Part shown: piece after piece, positions 34,390 to 43,035 of the stretch | Layout: each line of letters starts with the position of its first letter | Numbering within the stretch: position 1 is the first letter of the stretch | Origin: Oceanospirillum sp048265165 | GTDB taxonomy: Bacteria; Pseudomonadota; Gammaproteobacteria; Pseudomonadales; Halomonadaceae | Direction of reading: 5' to 3' | DNA length: 64,000 nt | NCBI RefSeq assembly: GCF_048265165.1 | Contig: NZ_JBLXCD010000001.1 | Span: 186,001-250,000, forward strand | Notes under the pieces: model-generated | Told to the model about the DNA's origin: nothing | What the model saw: the letters and a program-made list of their open reading frames with translations, nothing else | Database searches by the model: none | Translations under genes and position numbers: made by a program

Positions 34390-35427
34390 CTAACGTTTTA
34401 TATCCTCCAGGAAGGTCTGCCAGAGACCCTGGAATCCGGTATTAAGATCCGTACACTGCAAGTAGCGGCGGAAATGCTGTTCGATTTCTGGGAAGCTCAT
34501 GTCAAGGTTTTCAATGCCTTCCAGGGAGTTTAGCGGTGACATTCTGAGCTGCTGCTGTAGCTGAAGCTGAAGCTGCTGATTAAGAGGGCTATCCGGTTCT
34601 GCTGCTGTTTTTTTTGCGGTCGTGGCCACACCCTGTGGCATTTCGGTGTTTTCGAAAGCACGGTTTTCTTCGATGCCTGAGACGGCGGATTCCTGTGAGG
34701 CTGAGGTGGCGGGTTCCTGCAGCTGTTGTCGCTTTTGCTCAATTCGACTGCGAAGACCGCCTTCAACACCAGATTTTGTGACATCTGACATCAGCTGTTG
34801 CGCTTCGTCCGGTGCTGTCTGATAGAGCTTTGATAAGCTATTTAAGGTATTGATATCCTTGACCGCATGCTGGTCAGCAAACACCTGAACGACATCCGGT
34901 GTTTTTAAGAGCGAAAGGCGTTTGGATAACCAGCTAGGAGAGCGCCCTAAAGCCTGGGCGACCGCCTTTTTATTTCCGGAAACATCAACCAGTCGTTGTA
35001 AGGCCCGTGCTTCCTCCAGAGGTGCAATATCTTCGCGTTGGTTGTTCTCTATAATCTGTAAAGCCAATACGGTACTGTCCGATTCCGGCCGGATGATTGC
35101 GGGAATGGACTCTTTACCGGCGTAGTCATGGGCCCGCCATCGACGCTCACCCATAATGATTCGGTGGTTGCCGTTAGCATCTTCTGGCTGAACGACAATC
35201 GGTTGCAGCAGCCCATTTTCTTCAATGCTTTGCGCAAGATCCAGCAGAGACTCGTCATCGAAGCTTTTACGGGGTTGGTCGGGGTCTGGTATAACTTTAT
35301 CAACGGGAAGGTGAGTCAGGGGTTGTTGTTTTAACTGGTCCTGTAATGAAGTTCCCCACTCCTGTGATGGTTGCTCTTCACTGGAATTCCGTTTCGAACC
35401 TTTTTCATCCAACAGATTAAAAAGCAT
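34390..35427 (-). CDS. Orphan ParB/Spo0J-like protein
   Basis: A chromosomal ParB-family protein without a neighbouring ParA. It has the N-terminal ParB/CTPase-type box (IIMGERRWRAHDYAG and ENNQREDIAPLEEA) and a helix-turn-helix DNA-binding part (GNKKAVAQALGRSPSWLSKRLSLL). A Gln-rich linker follows (QQLQLQLQQQLRM) and the last 60 residues are unusual. The ATG at 35427 (345 aa) follows AGAGGG. An upstream frame start at 35553 would overlap the divergent rimO gene and is rejected. Its target sites are unknown; it may be a nucleoid or regulatory factor of plasmid origin. The real parABS copy is presumably elsewhere. Confidence 0.8.
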   Translation of the reverse strand: MLFNLLDEKGSKRNSSEEQPSQEWGTSLQDQLKQQPLTHLPVDKVIPDPDQPRKSFDDESLLDLAQSIEENGLLQPIVVQPEDANGNHRIIMGERRWRAHDYAGKESIPAIIRPESDSTVLALQIIENNQREDIAPLEEARALQRLVDVSGNKKAVAQALGRSPSWLSKRLSLLKTPDVVQVFADQHAVKDINTLNSLSKLYQTAPDEAQQLMSDVTKSGVEGGLRSRIEQKRQQLQEPATSASQESAVSGIEENRAFENTEMPQGVATTAKKTAAEPDSPLNQQLQLQLQQQLRMSPLNSLEGIENLDMSFPEIEQHFRRYLQCTDLNTGFQGLWQTFLEDIKR

Positions 35428-35571
35428 CTTGACCCTCTGGCTTTTGATTGTTTGCTGTATAGGGCATTTTTTAACGAAAGCCTTTAGATGTAAAGCGCTT
35501 ACTTTAACTACACCAAAAACCTTCACTGGGTTAGAATGCGCGGGTTTTGTCATCTGTTTTCGAGGTTCTTA

Positions 35572-36894
35572 ATGTCCACAGAAAATCCTAAAGTTGGTTT
35601 TGTCAGTCTGGGTTGCCCAAAAGCACTGGTTGACTCTGAGCGTATCCTGACACAGCTGCGTACTGAAGGTTATGAAATCTCTCCATCCTATGAGGGTGCA
35701 GGCCTTGTAGTGGTGAATACCTGTGGTTTTATTGATGCTGCGAAAGCTGAATCATTGGCTGCTATCGGTGAAGCGCTGGAAGAAAATGGCAAGGTAATCG
35801 TTACCGGTTGTATGGGCGCAGATGGTGACCAGATTCTGGATGCCTATCCTCAGGTATTGAGTGTTTCCGGGCCTCAGCAATATGAGCAGGTTGTTGGTGC
35901 TGTTCATGAATACCTGCCACCAAAGAAAGACCACGACCCTTTTGTTGATCTGGTTCCGCCTCAGGGTGTAAAGCTGACACCTCGTCATTATTCTTATCTG
36001 AAGATCTCTGAAGGCTGCAATCATCGCTGTACGTTTTGCATTATTCCGGCGTTACGGGGTGATCTGGATAGTCGCCCTGTAGGTTCGGTGATGGATGAGG
36101 CGCAGCGCCTGGTTGATGCAGGTGTTAAGGAGTTACTGGTTGTTTCTCAGGATACCAGTGCCTACGGCGTTGATCAGAAGTATAAGCTGGGTTTCTGGCA
36201 AGGACGCCCGATGAAGACTCGTCTGAAAGAGCTGTGTGAGGCACTCGGTTCTCTCGGGGTTTGGGTGCGCCTGCATTATGTTTATCCTTATCCGAGTGTG
36301 GATGCGGTGATCCCTCTGATGGCGGAAGGTGCCATTGTGCCGTATCTGGATATTCCGCTACAGCATGCTCATCCTGAAGTACTTAAGATGATGAAACGGC
36401 CTGCGGCATCAGAGAAAACTATGGAGCGCATCAGGAAGTGGCGGGAAATCTGCCCTGAAATAGTCATTCGCAGTACCTTTATTGTTGGCTTTCCTGGTGA
36501 GACGGAAGAACACTTTGAGTATTTGTTGGATTTCCTGCGTGAGGCCCGCCTTGATCGCGTAGGCTGCTTTACCTATTCTCCGGTTGATGGTGCACCGGCC
36601 AATGAGCTGGCTGACCCTGTTCCAGAAGAGGTTAAAGAAGACCGTCTGGCGCGTTTTATGGAAGTTCAGGCAGAGATTAGTGCTGAAAAGCTACAGGAAA
36701 AGATCGGGCAGGAGATGGATATTCTTATCGACCATGCTGGCCCTGATGGTGCAATTGGCCGGACTAAGGGTGATGCACCGGAAATTGATGGTGAAGTGCA
36801 TCTTCTGGATGTTCGTGGTCTGGAGCCGGGGCAAGTGGTACGGGGTCGTATCATTGAAGCGGATGATCATGACCTGTGGGCTGAACTGGTCTGA
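35572..36894 (+). CDS. rimO: Ribosomal protein S12 methylthiotransferase RimO
   Basis: Radical-SAM enzyme that methylthiolates Asp88 of ribosomal protein S12. The N-terminal auxiliary-cluster cysteines are Cys15, Cys51 and Cys80, the radical-SAM cluster is Cys149, Cys153 and Cys156 (CNHRCTFC), and a C-terminal TRAM domain follows. 440 residues from the ATG at 35572, which has a GAGG site and begins MSTENPKVGFVSLGCPK as in other RimO proteins. It is divergent from the ParB-like gene, and a strong terminator follows. Confidence 0.95.
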   Translation: MSTENPKVGFVSLGCPKALVDSERILTQLRTEGYEISPSYEGAGLVVVNTCGFIDAAKAESLAAIGEALEENGKVIVTGCMGADGDQILDAYPQVLSVSGPQQYEQVVGAVHEYLPPKKDHDPFVDLVPPQGVKLTPRHYSYLKISEGCNHRCTFCIIPALRGDLDSRPVGSVMDEAQRLVDAGVKELLVVSQDTSAYGVDQKYKLGFWQGRPMKTRLKELCEALGSLGVWVRLHYVYPYPSVDAVIPLMAEGAIVPYLDIPLQHAHPEVLKMMKRPAASEKTMERIRKWREICPEIVIRSTFIVGFPGETEEHFEYLLDFLREARLDRVGCFTYSPVDGAPANELADPVPEEVKEDRLARFMEVQAEISAEKLQEKIGQEMDILIDHAGPDGAIGRTKGDAPEIDGEVHLLDVRGLEPGQVVRGRIIEADDHDLWAELV

Positions 36895-36918
36895 ATCTGA
36901 TGTCCGGTCTTCCGGTAT

Positions 36919-36958
36919 AAAAAAGGCTTCATCCTTTGCAGGGATGAAGCCTTTTTTT
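36919..36958. terminator. Rho-independent terminator after rimO
   Basis: GGCTTCATCC (36925-36934) pairs with GGATGAAGCC (36942-36951), bounded by six A and seven T, so it works in both directions and also closes the small gene that ends at 36981. Confidence 0.9.
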
Positions 36959-36980
36959 ATCTGTTTATTCTCGAATGGAG

Positions 36981-37154
36981 CTAGGCTGTAGGACGTTCAA
37001 CCGCAGCTTGCCACAAAGCAAAAACCAGAGCCAGTGCAGGAGCCATTGCTACAGCGGGCAGGATGACATCAGGAGCAATAGAAGCTACCGCCGCGATGAT
37101 AGCGACACCTGCGGTCATTGCCAGATTAACGAACAGATTTGAAAAGCCACCCAT
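36981..37154 (-). CDS. 57-residue hydrophobic membrane protein, function unknown
   Basis: A short, almost entirely hydrophobic protein: LFVNLAMTAGVAIIAAVASIAPDVI followed by LPAVAMAPALALVFALW and a polar tail AAVERPTA. It predicts two closely spaced membrane helices with a Pro-Asp turn. It starts with GAGGATCAAACC-ATG, a good ribosome site, and ends in a terminator shared with rimO, so it looks like a real gene. No homologue is recognised. An inverted repeat (37174-37205) lies in its leader. Confidence 0.65.
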   Translation of the reverse strand: MGGFSNLFVNLAMTAGVAIIAAVASIAPDVILPAVAMAPALALVFALWQAAVERPTA

Positions 37155-37173
37155 GGTTTGATCCTCAAAATGT

Positions 37174-37205
37174 AAGTGTTACTTAATTGCACAATGGTAA
37201 CACTT
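37174..37205. promoter_or_regulatory. 9-bp inverted repeat in the leader of the 57-residue protein
   Basis: AAGTGTTAC (37174-37182) and GTAACACTT (37197-37205) are perfect 9-bp arms with a 14-base spacer, and T follows on the plus strand. It may be an operator for the small gene or a terminator for rarD. Confidence 0.55.
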
Positions 37206-37256
37206 TTTTCGTTGTTCTCAATATGAATGCTCACCGGAAAGTCGGTTTTTAGAGTG

Positions 37257-38159
37257 TCAGGAGTTTACAGGTGTCACTTTATTTTTACGCTGTATATGGT
37301 ACAAATCGTAGCAAAATGCAATAACGGCAAGCCAGATCAGAGAGAAAGCGATGAGCTGCATCCCCGAGAAAGGCTCTTTGAAGATGTAAATTGCTGTAAT
37401 AAATTGCATGGTTGGGTTGATATACATAATAAAGCCGATCACAGTCAGAGGAAGTTGTCTGGCTGCTGCGGAGAAAAGCAATAAAGGAACTGCGGTAACA
37501 ATACCTGAGAGCATCAGATAGGTTCCGGATAAGTCGATAGTGGAGCCTGTGTTCACAGGGGACGGGTTAAGCCCGGCACTGCCAATAGCGACCAAAAAGA
37601 GTAAGGCTGGAATGACCAGCCAGCCGGTTTCCAGAAATAAACCGTTAAGGGTTTCAAAGGGAGCTTGTTTACGCACCAGTCCATAGAGACCAAAACTGGA
37701 TGCCAGCATCAATGATATCCAAGGTAGACTGCCGACACGATAAATTTCAAAGGCAACGGCGAAGCAGGCAAGGATAATAGAGAGGCTCTGCAAAGGTCGA
37801 ATCTGCTCTTTCAGAATAAAGCGGGCAAGAAATACACTGACCAGAGGTGTAAGGAAGTATCCCAAGCTTGATTGAATCACTTGGCCGATACTGACAGCGT
37901 AAACGAAAATCAGCCAGTTTGTTGATATCAATATGGCAGCCAGACCGGACCAAACCATTGCTTTTACTGACAGTGCAGACTTGAGTGCCTTCATTTTTCC
38001 GAGGCCGATGACAAGCAAAAGACAAAGCAGAAAAGACCATATTATGCGTGCGGAAATTACTTCAAAAGGAGGGATATGGGAAACAAGGGAGAAAAAAAGT
38101 GGAAAACAACCCCATATAAGGTACGCAAGCACTCCAGTACCAAGCATTTTTAAATTCAT
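37257..38159 (-). CDS. rarD: EamA-family transporter RarD-like
   Basis: A ten-helix inner-membrane transporter of the drug/metabolite transporter superfamily. The MNLKMLGTGVLAYLIWGCFPLFF opening and the GKM, SLGYFLTPLVSVFLARFI and VNPxMQF-like segments match RarD. The product is 300 residues, close to E. coli RarD at 296. The ATG at 38159 follows AAGGAGCTCATT; an upstream frame start at 38288 adds a polar stretch with no match. RarD was named for chloramphenicol resistance; the natural substrate is uncertain. Confidence 0.88.
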   Translation of the reverse strand: MNLKMLGTGVLAYLIWGCFPLFFSLVSHIPPFEVISARIIWSFLLCLLLVIGLGKMKALKSALSVKAMVWSGLAAILISTNWLIFVYAVSIGQVIQSSLGYFLTPLVSVFLARFILKEQIRPLQSLSIILACFAVAFEIYRVGSLPWISLMLASSFGLYGLVRKQAPFETLNGLFLETGWLVIPALLFLVAIGSAGLNPSPVNTGSTIDLSGTYLMLSGIVTAVPLLLFSAAARQLPLTVIGFIMYINPTMQFITAIYIFKEPFSGMQLIAFSLIWLAVIAFCYDLYHIQRKNKVTPVNS

Positions 38160-38292
38160 AATGAGCTCCTTGAGTGTATTGGTAGGTCTTATGGTTTTCT
38201 GAGTGTATCTCTTGGATACGCAAGGTTTTTTCAGCGGCAAAATTATGGCGTCTGGGGAGTGGATATCGTCAGCGCACAGGAAGTCCATTTTT

Positions 38293-38406
38293 ATGAGTGA
38301 GGGGCAAAAAAGACTGATAAATGAATTAGTTAATCAGCTTGTCTGGCTAAGTGATTTTCATGAAAAAGTGTATTATAAGAGATTATCGGGTTACCTGAAC
38401 AGGTGA
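38293..38406 (+). CDS. Possible 37-residue polar small protein
   Basis: An open frame starting ATGAGTGAGGGGCAA with an AGGAAG site nine bases before it. The product is MSEGQKRLINELVNQLVW and a basic tail SGYLNR. It fills the gap between rarD and the DUF599 gene and could be a helical small protein, but no homologue is recognised and it may be chance. Confidence 0.3.
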   Translation: MSEGQKRLINELVNQLVWLSDFHEKVYYKRLSGYLNR

Positions 38407-38455
38407 GCGATGCGGAATAATTATTCAGATATTATGGTCTTCTAATGGGGTTTTT

Positions 38456-39199
38456 GTGCAATTGATACCAAATTATTTTGATTTGTCTGTACAGGATATG
38501 ATCGCTTTCGTCTGGTTTATTTTTTGGTGGACGCTATATTACTTTTTCTCCAAAAAAGCGATGAATAAAGAGGTGTGTCTGGCAAAAGTGATGCACGCTT
38601 ATCGAGTTGACTGGATGACCAAGCTGCTTGACCGTGAGGTGAGAATTGCAGATACGACGATTATGACCCATCTGGAGCGAAACGGCTCTTTCTTCGCGTC
38701 CAGTTGTCTCTTGATTCTTGCGGCGCTGTTTACAATGCTGGGGGCTACAGATAAAGCGATGGGGGTATTGTCTGAGCTACCTTTTGCGGCTTCTGATTCA
38801 AGAATTGAGTGGGAACTGAAGGTTTTACTTTTGATTGTTATTTTTGTCTATGCGTTTTTCACATTTACATGGTCTATGCGGCAGTATAATTTCTGCGCAA
38901 TTCTGATTGGGTCTGCACCTCACCCGAATGATCAGGATGTGACCCCTCAAGGGCGTAAGGCTTATGCCCGTCATGCTGCGGATCTGATTGATTTGGCCGC
39001 AAACCAGTTTAACTATGGTTTGAGGTCATATTATTTTGCACTATCCGTGCTCTGCTGGTTCTGGCATCCCTATATTTTTATGTTGGCGACAATTTTGGTT
39101 GTTCTTGTGCTCTACCGGCGTGAGTTTCATTCTAAGTCGCTAAAGGCTTTATTAGCGGCCCGGGACGCCAGCATCGAATTTAAAGGGATCTTCCGCTAG
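38456..39199 (+). CDS. DUF599 family membrane protein
   Basis: A 247-residue protein of the DUF599 family with four clear membrane helices (SVQDMIAFVWFIFWWTLYYFF, ASSCLLILAALFTMLG, VLLLIVIFVYAFFTFTW, FALSVLCWFWHPYIFMLATILVVLVLY). The start is GTG at 38456, with no strong ribosome site. Function unknown. It is a single gene. Confidence 0.85.
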   Translation: MQLIPNYFDLSVQDMIAFVWFIFWWTLYYFFSKKAMNKEVCLAKVMHAYRVDWMTKLLDREVRIADTTIMTHLERNGSFFASSCLLILAALFTMLGATDKAMGVLSELPFAASDSRIEWELKVLLLIVIFVYAFFTFTWSMRQYNFCAILIGSAPHPNDQDVTPQGRKAYARHAADLIDLAANQFNYGLRSYYFALSVLCWFWHPYIFMLATILVVLVLYRREFHSKSLKALLAARDASIEFKGIFR

Positions 39200-39514
39200 A
39201 CACTAATGACAGGTGTTTTGTGACCTGTGTAGCAAAAATTACAAATCGTGATTTGCCTGTTACTGGTTCCCGGCTTAGCGAATACATCGAATTTTAACTT
39301 TAATTGTAGTTTATTTAACTAGTTATGACTGGTTTTCTGACAGAAAAATGTAATAAGTCTGCTTTATAGTCTGGTGTTGCTGGTAATGTATTGTCCCTAT
39401 ATTGATATGGGTCATTCAAAAAAATCCACTTGAGCGCATTATTAGCCAGGCCCTTAGTGGGCTTGGCCGTAGCAACAGCGTTAAATTTAACAACAACTAT
39501 AAAGAGGCAGGGAC
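39200..39514. other. Leader region of the split Aer-like genes
   Basis: A 315-base gap. It holds an ACAGGT/ACCTGT hairpin after the DUF599 stop, a GCCAGGCCC (39445-39453)/GGGCTTGGC (39459-39467) stem with one G-U pair, and the 12-bp palindrome GTTAAATTTAAC (39480-39491) about 24 bases before the start of the PAS gene. No sigma-28 promoter or gene was recognised. Confidence 0.55.
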
Positions 39515-40042
39515 ATGCTCGCTAAATCACTTTCCGGTTCGACTGAGGTATTCCTTAATACGGATGATCTTATTATCTCTAAAACAGACCTTAAGGGTCG
39601 AATTACCTACGCTAACCGAACATTCATGCGGATTGCAGGCTTTGATGAAGAAGATCTGTTGCACCAGCCTCACAATATGATTCGGCACCCGGATATGCCC
39701 AAGGGTATTTTTAAATTCCTCTGGCAGGAGTTACGACAAGGGCACGAGTTCTTTGGTTTTGTGAAAAACTATACTGCTGATCACGGTTTTTACTGGGTGT
39801 TTGCTAATATTACACCGGACTTTGATTCTGCGGGCCATGTTCAGGGGTATTTCTCTGTCAGGAGACGTCCGAGTTTAGATGCGATTAAAACCATTGAGTC
39901 CATTTACCAGAAAATGATTGGGATTGAGCGTCGCTGCAGCAAAGCGAATGCTTGCACCCACTCCTTAGCCTTCCTTGATCAGATTTTAGAGAGTAAACAG
40001 GTTTCCTATGAGCGTTTTGTTATGCAGTTACAGGCTCTATAA
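39515..40042 (+). CDS. Aer-like PAS sensor protein (no signalling domain)
   Basis: A 175-residue cytoplasmic PAS-domain protein. The fold includes TDLKGRITYANRTFMRIAGFDEEDLLHQPHNMIRHPDMPKGIFKFLWQELRQGHEFFGFVKNYTADHGFYWVFANITP, the hallmark sequence of Aer-type redox PAS domains, which bind FAD. A short C-terminal helical part follows (residues 125-175) with two Cys. In Escherichia coli the PAS, HAMP and MCP domains are one polypeptide; here the PAS domain alone is followed 20 bases later by a separate MCP gene. The ribosome site AGGCAGGG is good. It presumably senses redox state or energy and hands the signal to the next protein. Confidence 0.88.
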   Translation: MLAKSLSGSTEVFLNTDDLIISKTDLKGRITYANRTFMRIAGFDEEDLLHQPHNMIRHPDMPKGIFKFLWQELRQGHEFFGFVKNYTADHGFYWVFANITPDFDSAGHVQGYFSVRRRPSLDAIKTIESIYQKMIGIERRCSKANACTHSLAFLDQILESKQVSYERFVMQLQAL

Positions 40043-40062
40043 CAACATAGGAGTAAATTAAT

Positions 40063-41379
40063 ATGGCGCATCTGGTTTTTATTCTCTGTTCATTGATCCC
40101 TTGTCTGTTGTTAGTAATATCGCTTATTTGGGGTGATTTTACTGTTGAATTAGGTGCCCTGGTTGCCTTCTTTTACGCCACGCTCACTTGGTACCTGAGG
40201 CGAAATAAGCGTCATCGTAAAACATTGGAGTCACTTTCTCAGGTTCTGAATTATGCTGCTTCAGGAGAGCTGCATCATCGGGCAACTCATACCCAGGGTT
40301 ACGGTGTTGCCACTGAATTGGCTTGGGCCGTTAATGAGCTGTTAGATGTTGTCGAAACATATTTCAAGGAAGTTAAACTCTGCTTTGTACGGGTTAACAG
40401 GCAGGACTTTTCCCGGGAGGCAAAGTCCACTGGATTACCCGGTGATTTTTCTGAATCACTTAAGTCAATTAACCAGGCTATTCTTGCGATCAAAGAGAAT
40501 CTGGACTTTACCCAGCAAAACGCACTGACCTCGCAGATTCATGATATTAATCTGCAGTCTTTGCGTAAGGATTTGCTGCAGAGTGAGTCCGATATTCGTT
40601 CTGTTCAGGGTGATATAACAGATGTTGATTGTATCGCTAAAGAGAACAGTAAGGTTGCTAAAAGCAGTAGTGGTGCTATCAGAAAAATGAGTGAGAACCT
40701 GCACCAGTCAACAGAGCAGATTAAGCAGCTTCAGAAACAGGCGGAGTCACTCATCGATGTAAGTGATGAGGTAGCACGAGCTCTTAACCTTATTAGTGAT
40801 ATCGCAGATCAGACGAACCTGCTGGCTCTGAATGCATCTGTGGAAGCAGCCAGGGCCGGGCAGTCTGGTAGAGGGTTTGCTGTTGTTGCTGATGAGGTTA
40901 AGAATTTATCTAATCGAACAAAAGACACAGCGACGGAAGTCTATTCTGCCCTGAGAGCGCTTAACGAGCAGGTTGCGGCCATTAGTGATGCCACACTAAG
41001 CAGCAATGCTTTGAGTCTGGAAGTGACTGACCAGCTTGATGATTTCCTGCAGCTGTTCCATGCCTTAGAAACCAGCTCTGCCCAAACATCCGAAAAAGTA
41101 ATTTTTGTTGCTGGACACGCTGAATCAGCAGTTGAACGCATCGCTCAGGTTATTCTTAAGCAAAATATTTATGCTTGCCTCGAGGAAATTATTACTTCTG
41201 GTGATGGCAGCGAGCAACCTGTTGACGTGAGGTTGGCGGATATCCAGGGTCAAGCAGCAAAACCTGATGATCCCTGTTTTGAACTCGTCAGGTTGGTCGA
41301 TATGTATAGGAGAGGAGAGTGCACTGGAGATCAGCTGATATTAAGTCTGAAGGCTACGGAGCAAAACTCAGTATGCTAA
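40063..41379 (+). CDS. Methyl-accepting chemotaxis protein without periplasmic sensor
   Basis: A 438-residue chemotaxis transducer. Two membrane helices (residues 3-50) bracket a tiny loop, so no periplasmic ligand domain exists. A long helical region and the hairpin signalling tip ADQTNLLALNASVEAARAGQSGRGFAVVADEVKNLSNRT follow, the CheA/CheW-binding tip of MCPs. The C-terminal 100 residues (after IAQVIL) lack the usual methylation helices' symmetry and end EQNSVC. Together with the PAS gene it makes a split Aer-like sensor pair. The start has AGGAG nine bases upstream. Confidence 0.88.
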   Translation: MAHLVFILCSLIPCLLLVISLIWGDFTVELGALVAFFYATLTWYLRRNKRHRKTLESLSQVLNYAASGELHHRATHTQGYGVATELAWAVNELLDVVETYFKEVKLCFVRVNRQDFSREAKSTGLPGDFSESLKSINQAILAIKENLDFTQQNALTSQIHDINLQSLRKDLLQSESDIRSVQGDITDVDCIAKENSKVAKSSSGAIRKMSENLHQSTEQIKQLQKQAESLIDVSDEVARALNLISDIADQTNLLALNASVEAARAGQSGRGFAVVADEVKNLSNRTKDTATEVYSALRALNEQVAAISDATLSSNALSLEVTDQLDDFLQLFHALETSSAQTSEKVIFVAGHAESAVERIAQVILKQNIYACLEEIITSGDGSEQPVDVRLADIQGQAAKPDDPCFELVRLVDMYRRGECTGDQLILSLKATEQNSVC

Positions 41380-41388
41380 TGGATATGG

Positions 41389-42879
41389 CTATGACTTAAA
41401 AATCAAAGCCCTGTCCCTTCCGTTTTTCTTTGCCTGATACATTGCTTTATCTGCAGCGCCCATTAAGTGTTCAGCAGAAGAAAACTCATACTGGCCTGGT
41501 ATGTAGGTTGCAATACCGACAGAAGCCGAGATTGGCACTTTAATGCCCTGGTCAATCTGAACAGGGTTTTTCTGCAGAATTTCCCTGATTTTTTTCGCAA
41601 TAATCATGGCTTGGTCTGAAGTTATGGATGGCATGAGAATAACGAATTCTTCACCACCGTAGCGTCCCACGTAGCAGTCTTTTCCTGAAGCTGTTACTAA
41701 TGTTTTAGCAAATTGTTTCAGTGCTATATCACCAGCCTGGTGCCCATATCTGTCGTTAACCCGTTTGAAGTGATCAATATCAAGGAACATCACTGACAGT
41801 GGACAGCTATTGTCAGATGAGTATCTGAAGGCACGATCTGAAACAACCCTCATATAAGCACGGTTAAAGACATTGGTGAGAATATCTTTCTTGAGCTGTT
41901 CTTGAAGTTGTTCTTGGCTGGCTTTGGCTTCGGAGGCATCTTTCCGGGCCTGGTCAAGCTCATCCATGAGCTTCATATTGCGGGCAACCAGTAATTGTTT
42001 AGCATCTTCAATAAGGCGGCTGATTGAGAAGGGCGTTTTAACATTGGTTGCAAAAATTTCATTGAGCACGGGAAGCTGGTTTGATACTTCGTCTACGATG
42101 GCACTGATTTCTTTGGTAGAAAAGAGTCCGCATTTATCGTTCTTCTTAATCAGGTAGCTCATGACAAGTGAAGGCTCTTTCTGAACCCAAAGCTCAGCGA
42201 AGTTACCGGAGAAAATAACGATTTGCTCATCAATGTGCGTGTCTCTGTTGATGGTGTTGTGGCTATTTTTCACTAAATCAACATAAAAATCGGACATACC
42301 CCAGTTAGCCAGTAGCCAGCCTCCCAGCTCTGCGTGATCGGTAGAAAACTCTTTTTGCTCAAACTTAACCAGCTCTGAGTGTTCCTTTGCACTACGAAAA
42401 AGAACGCCATAGCGCTCTGCTTCAATCTCATTGAAAGCCAGCATACCAATATCCTGGATCAGCCCTGCAAGGAAGAAGCGCTCCGGCTTTACCTGCCCCA
42501 TTTTAGAAGCCAGGACACGCCCCAGAATCCCGGAAACCAGTGCCCGGCGCCAAAAAAGCTGATGATCCATGGTATTGATCTGTTTGTCGTGCATTGCTTG
42601 AGCAAAGGAGAAGCTAAGTGCCAGTGTCATTGTCATATCGAGACCGATACGTGTGATAGCATCTTGGACGGAGTTAATTGTCATGGCACCCATATTGGCT
42701 GCAGAATTTGAGAGGGCAACTACCTTGGCGACCAAGGCTGGGTCTTTTTCAAGAATACTGGCTATTAATGCAGAATCACTGTCATTGCACTTAGCATGTT
42801 CAATAACCTGATATGCAACAGCGGGCAAAGAGGGAAGTGACTGACAGTTCTCTAATTTTTCTAGTATAACCGGATCCAT
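41389..42879 (-). CDS. HDOD-GGDEF domain protein (predicted diguanylate cyclase)
   Basis: A 496-residue regulator. The first ~210 residues are an HDOD domain (LPSLPAVAYQVIEHAKCNDSDSALIASILEKDPALVAKVVALSNSA). A helical linker with coiled-coil character follows (LDQARKDASEAKASQEQLQEQLKK). The C terminus is a GGDEF domain with the intact active motif GGEEF in VGRYGGEEFVILMP, so it likely makes c-di-GMP. I do not see the RxxD inhibitory I-site in front of the motif (SGKDCYVGRY), so product inhibition may be absent. It converges on the MCP gene with nine bases between stops. A GGAGGGGGG ribosome site precedes the ATG. Confidence 0.9.
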   Translation of the reverse strand: MDPVILEKLENCQSLPSLPAVAYQVIEHAKCNDSDSALIASILEKDPALVAKVVALSNSAANMGAMTINSVQDAITRIGLDMTMTLALSFSFAQAMHDKQINTMDHQLFWRRALVSGILGRVLASKMGQVKPERFFLAGLIQDIGMLAFNEIEAERYGVLFRSAKEHSELVKFEQKEFSTDHAELGGWLLANWGMSDFYVDLVKNSHNTINRDTHIDEQIVIFSGNFAELWVQKEPSLVMSYLIKKNDKCGLFSTKEISAIVDEVSNQLPVLNEIFATNVKTPFSISRLIEDAKQLLVARNMKLMDELDQARKDASEAKASQEQLQEQLKKDILTNVFNRAYMRVVSDRAFRYSSDNSCPLSVMFLDIDHFKRVNDRYGHQAGDIALKQFAKTLVTASGKDCYVGRYGGEEFVILMPSITSDQAMIIAKKIREILQKNPVQIDQGIKVPISASVGIATYIPGQYEFSSAEHLMGAADKAMYQAKKNGRDRALIFKS

Positions 42880-43035
42880 CAGGCGCCCCCCTCCAAGCTT
42901 AAACTAATTCACTCTATAGACTAGTAGGAAAAGTCATGAGGGTAAATCAGAATATAAAACAACAAACTACCCTTTCCCTTTTGAATCATTATGTTAGTTA
43001 ATCTGTCGGCCTGAATAGGTTTGGCCTGACGCAGA

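Noticed and set aside
39402..39680. A 92-codon frame overlapping the PAS gene start
   Set aside because: No family match; the PAS gene in the other frame has a good ribosome site and a clear domain.
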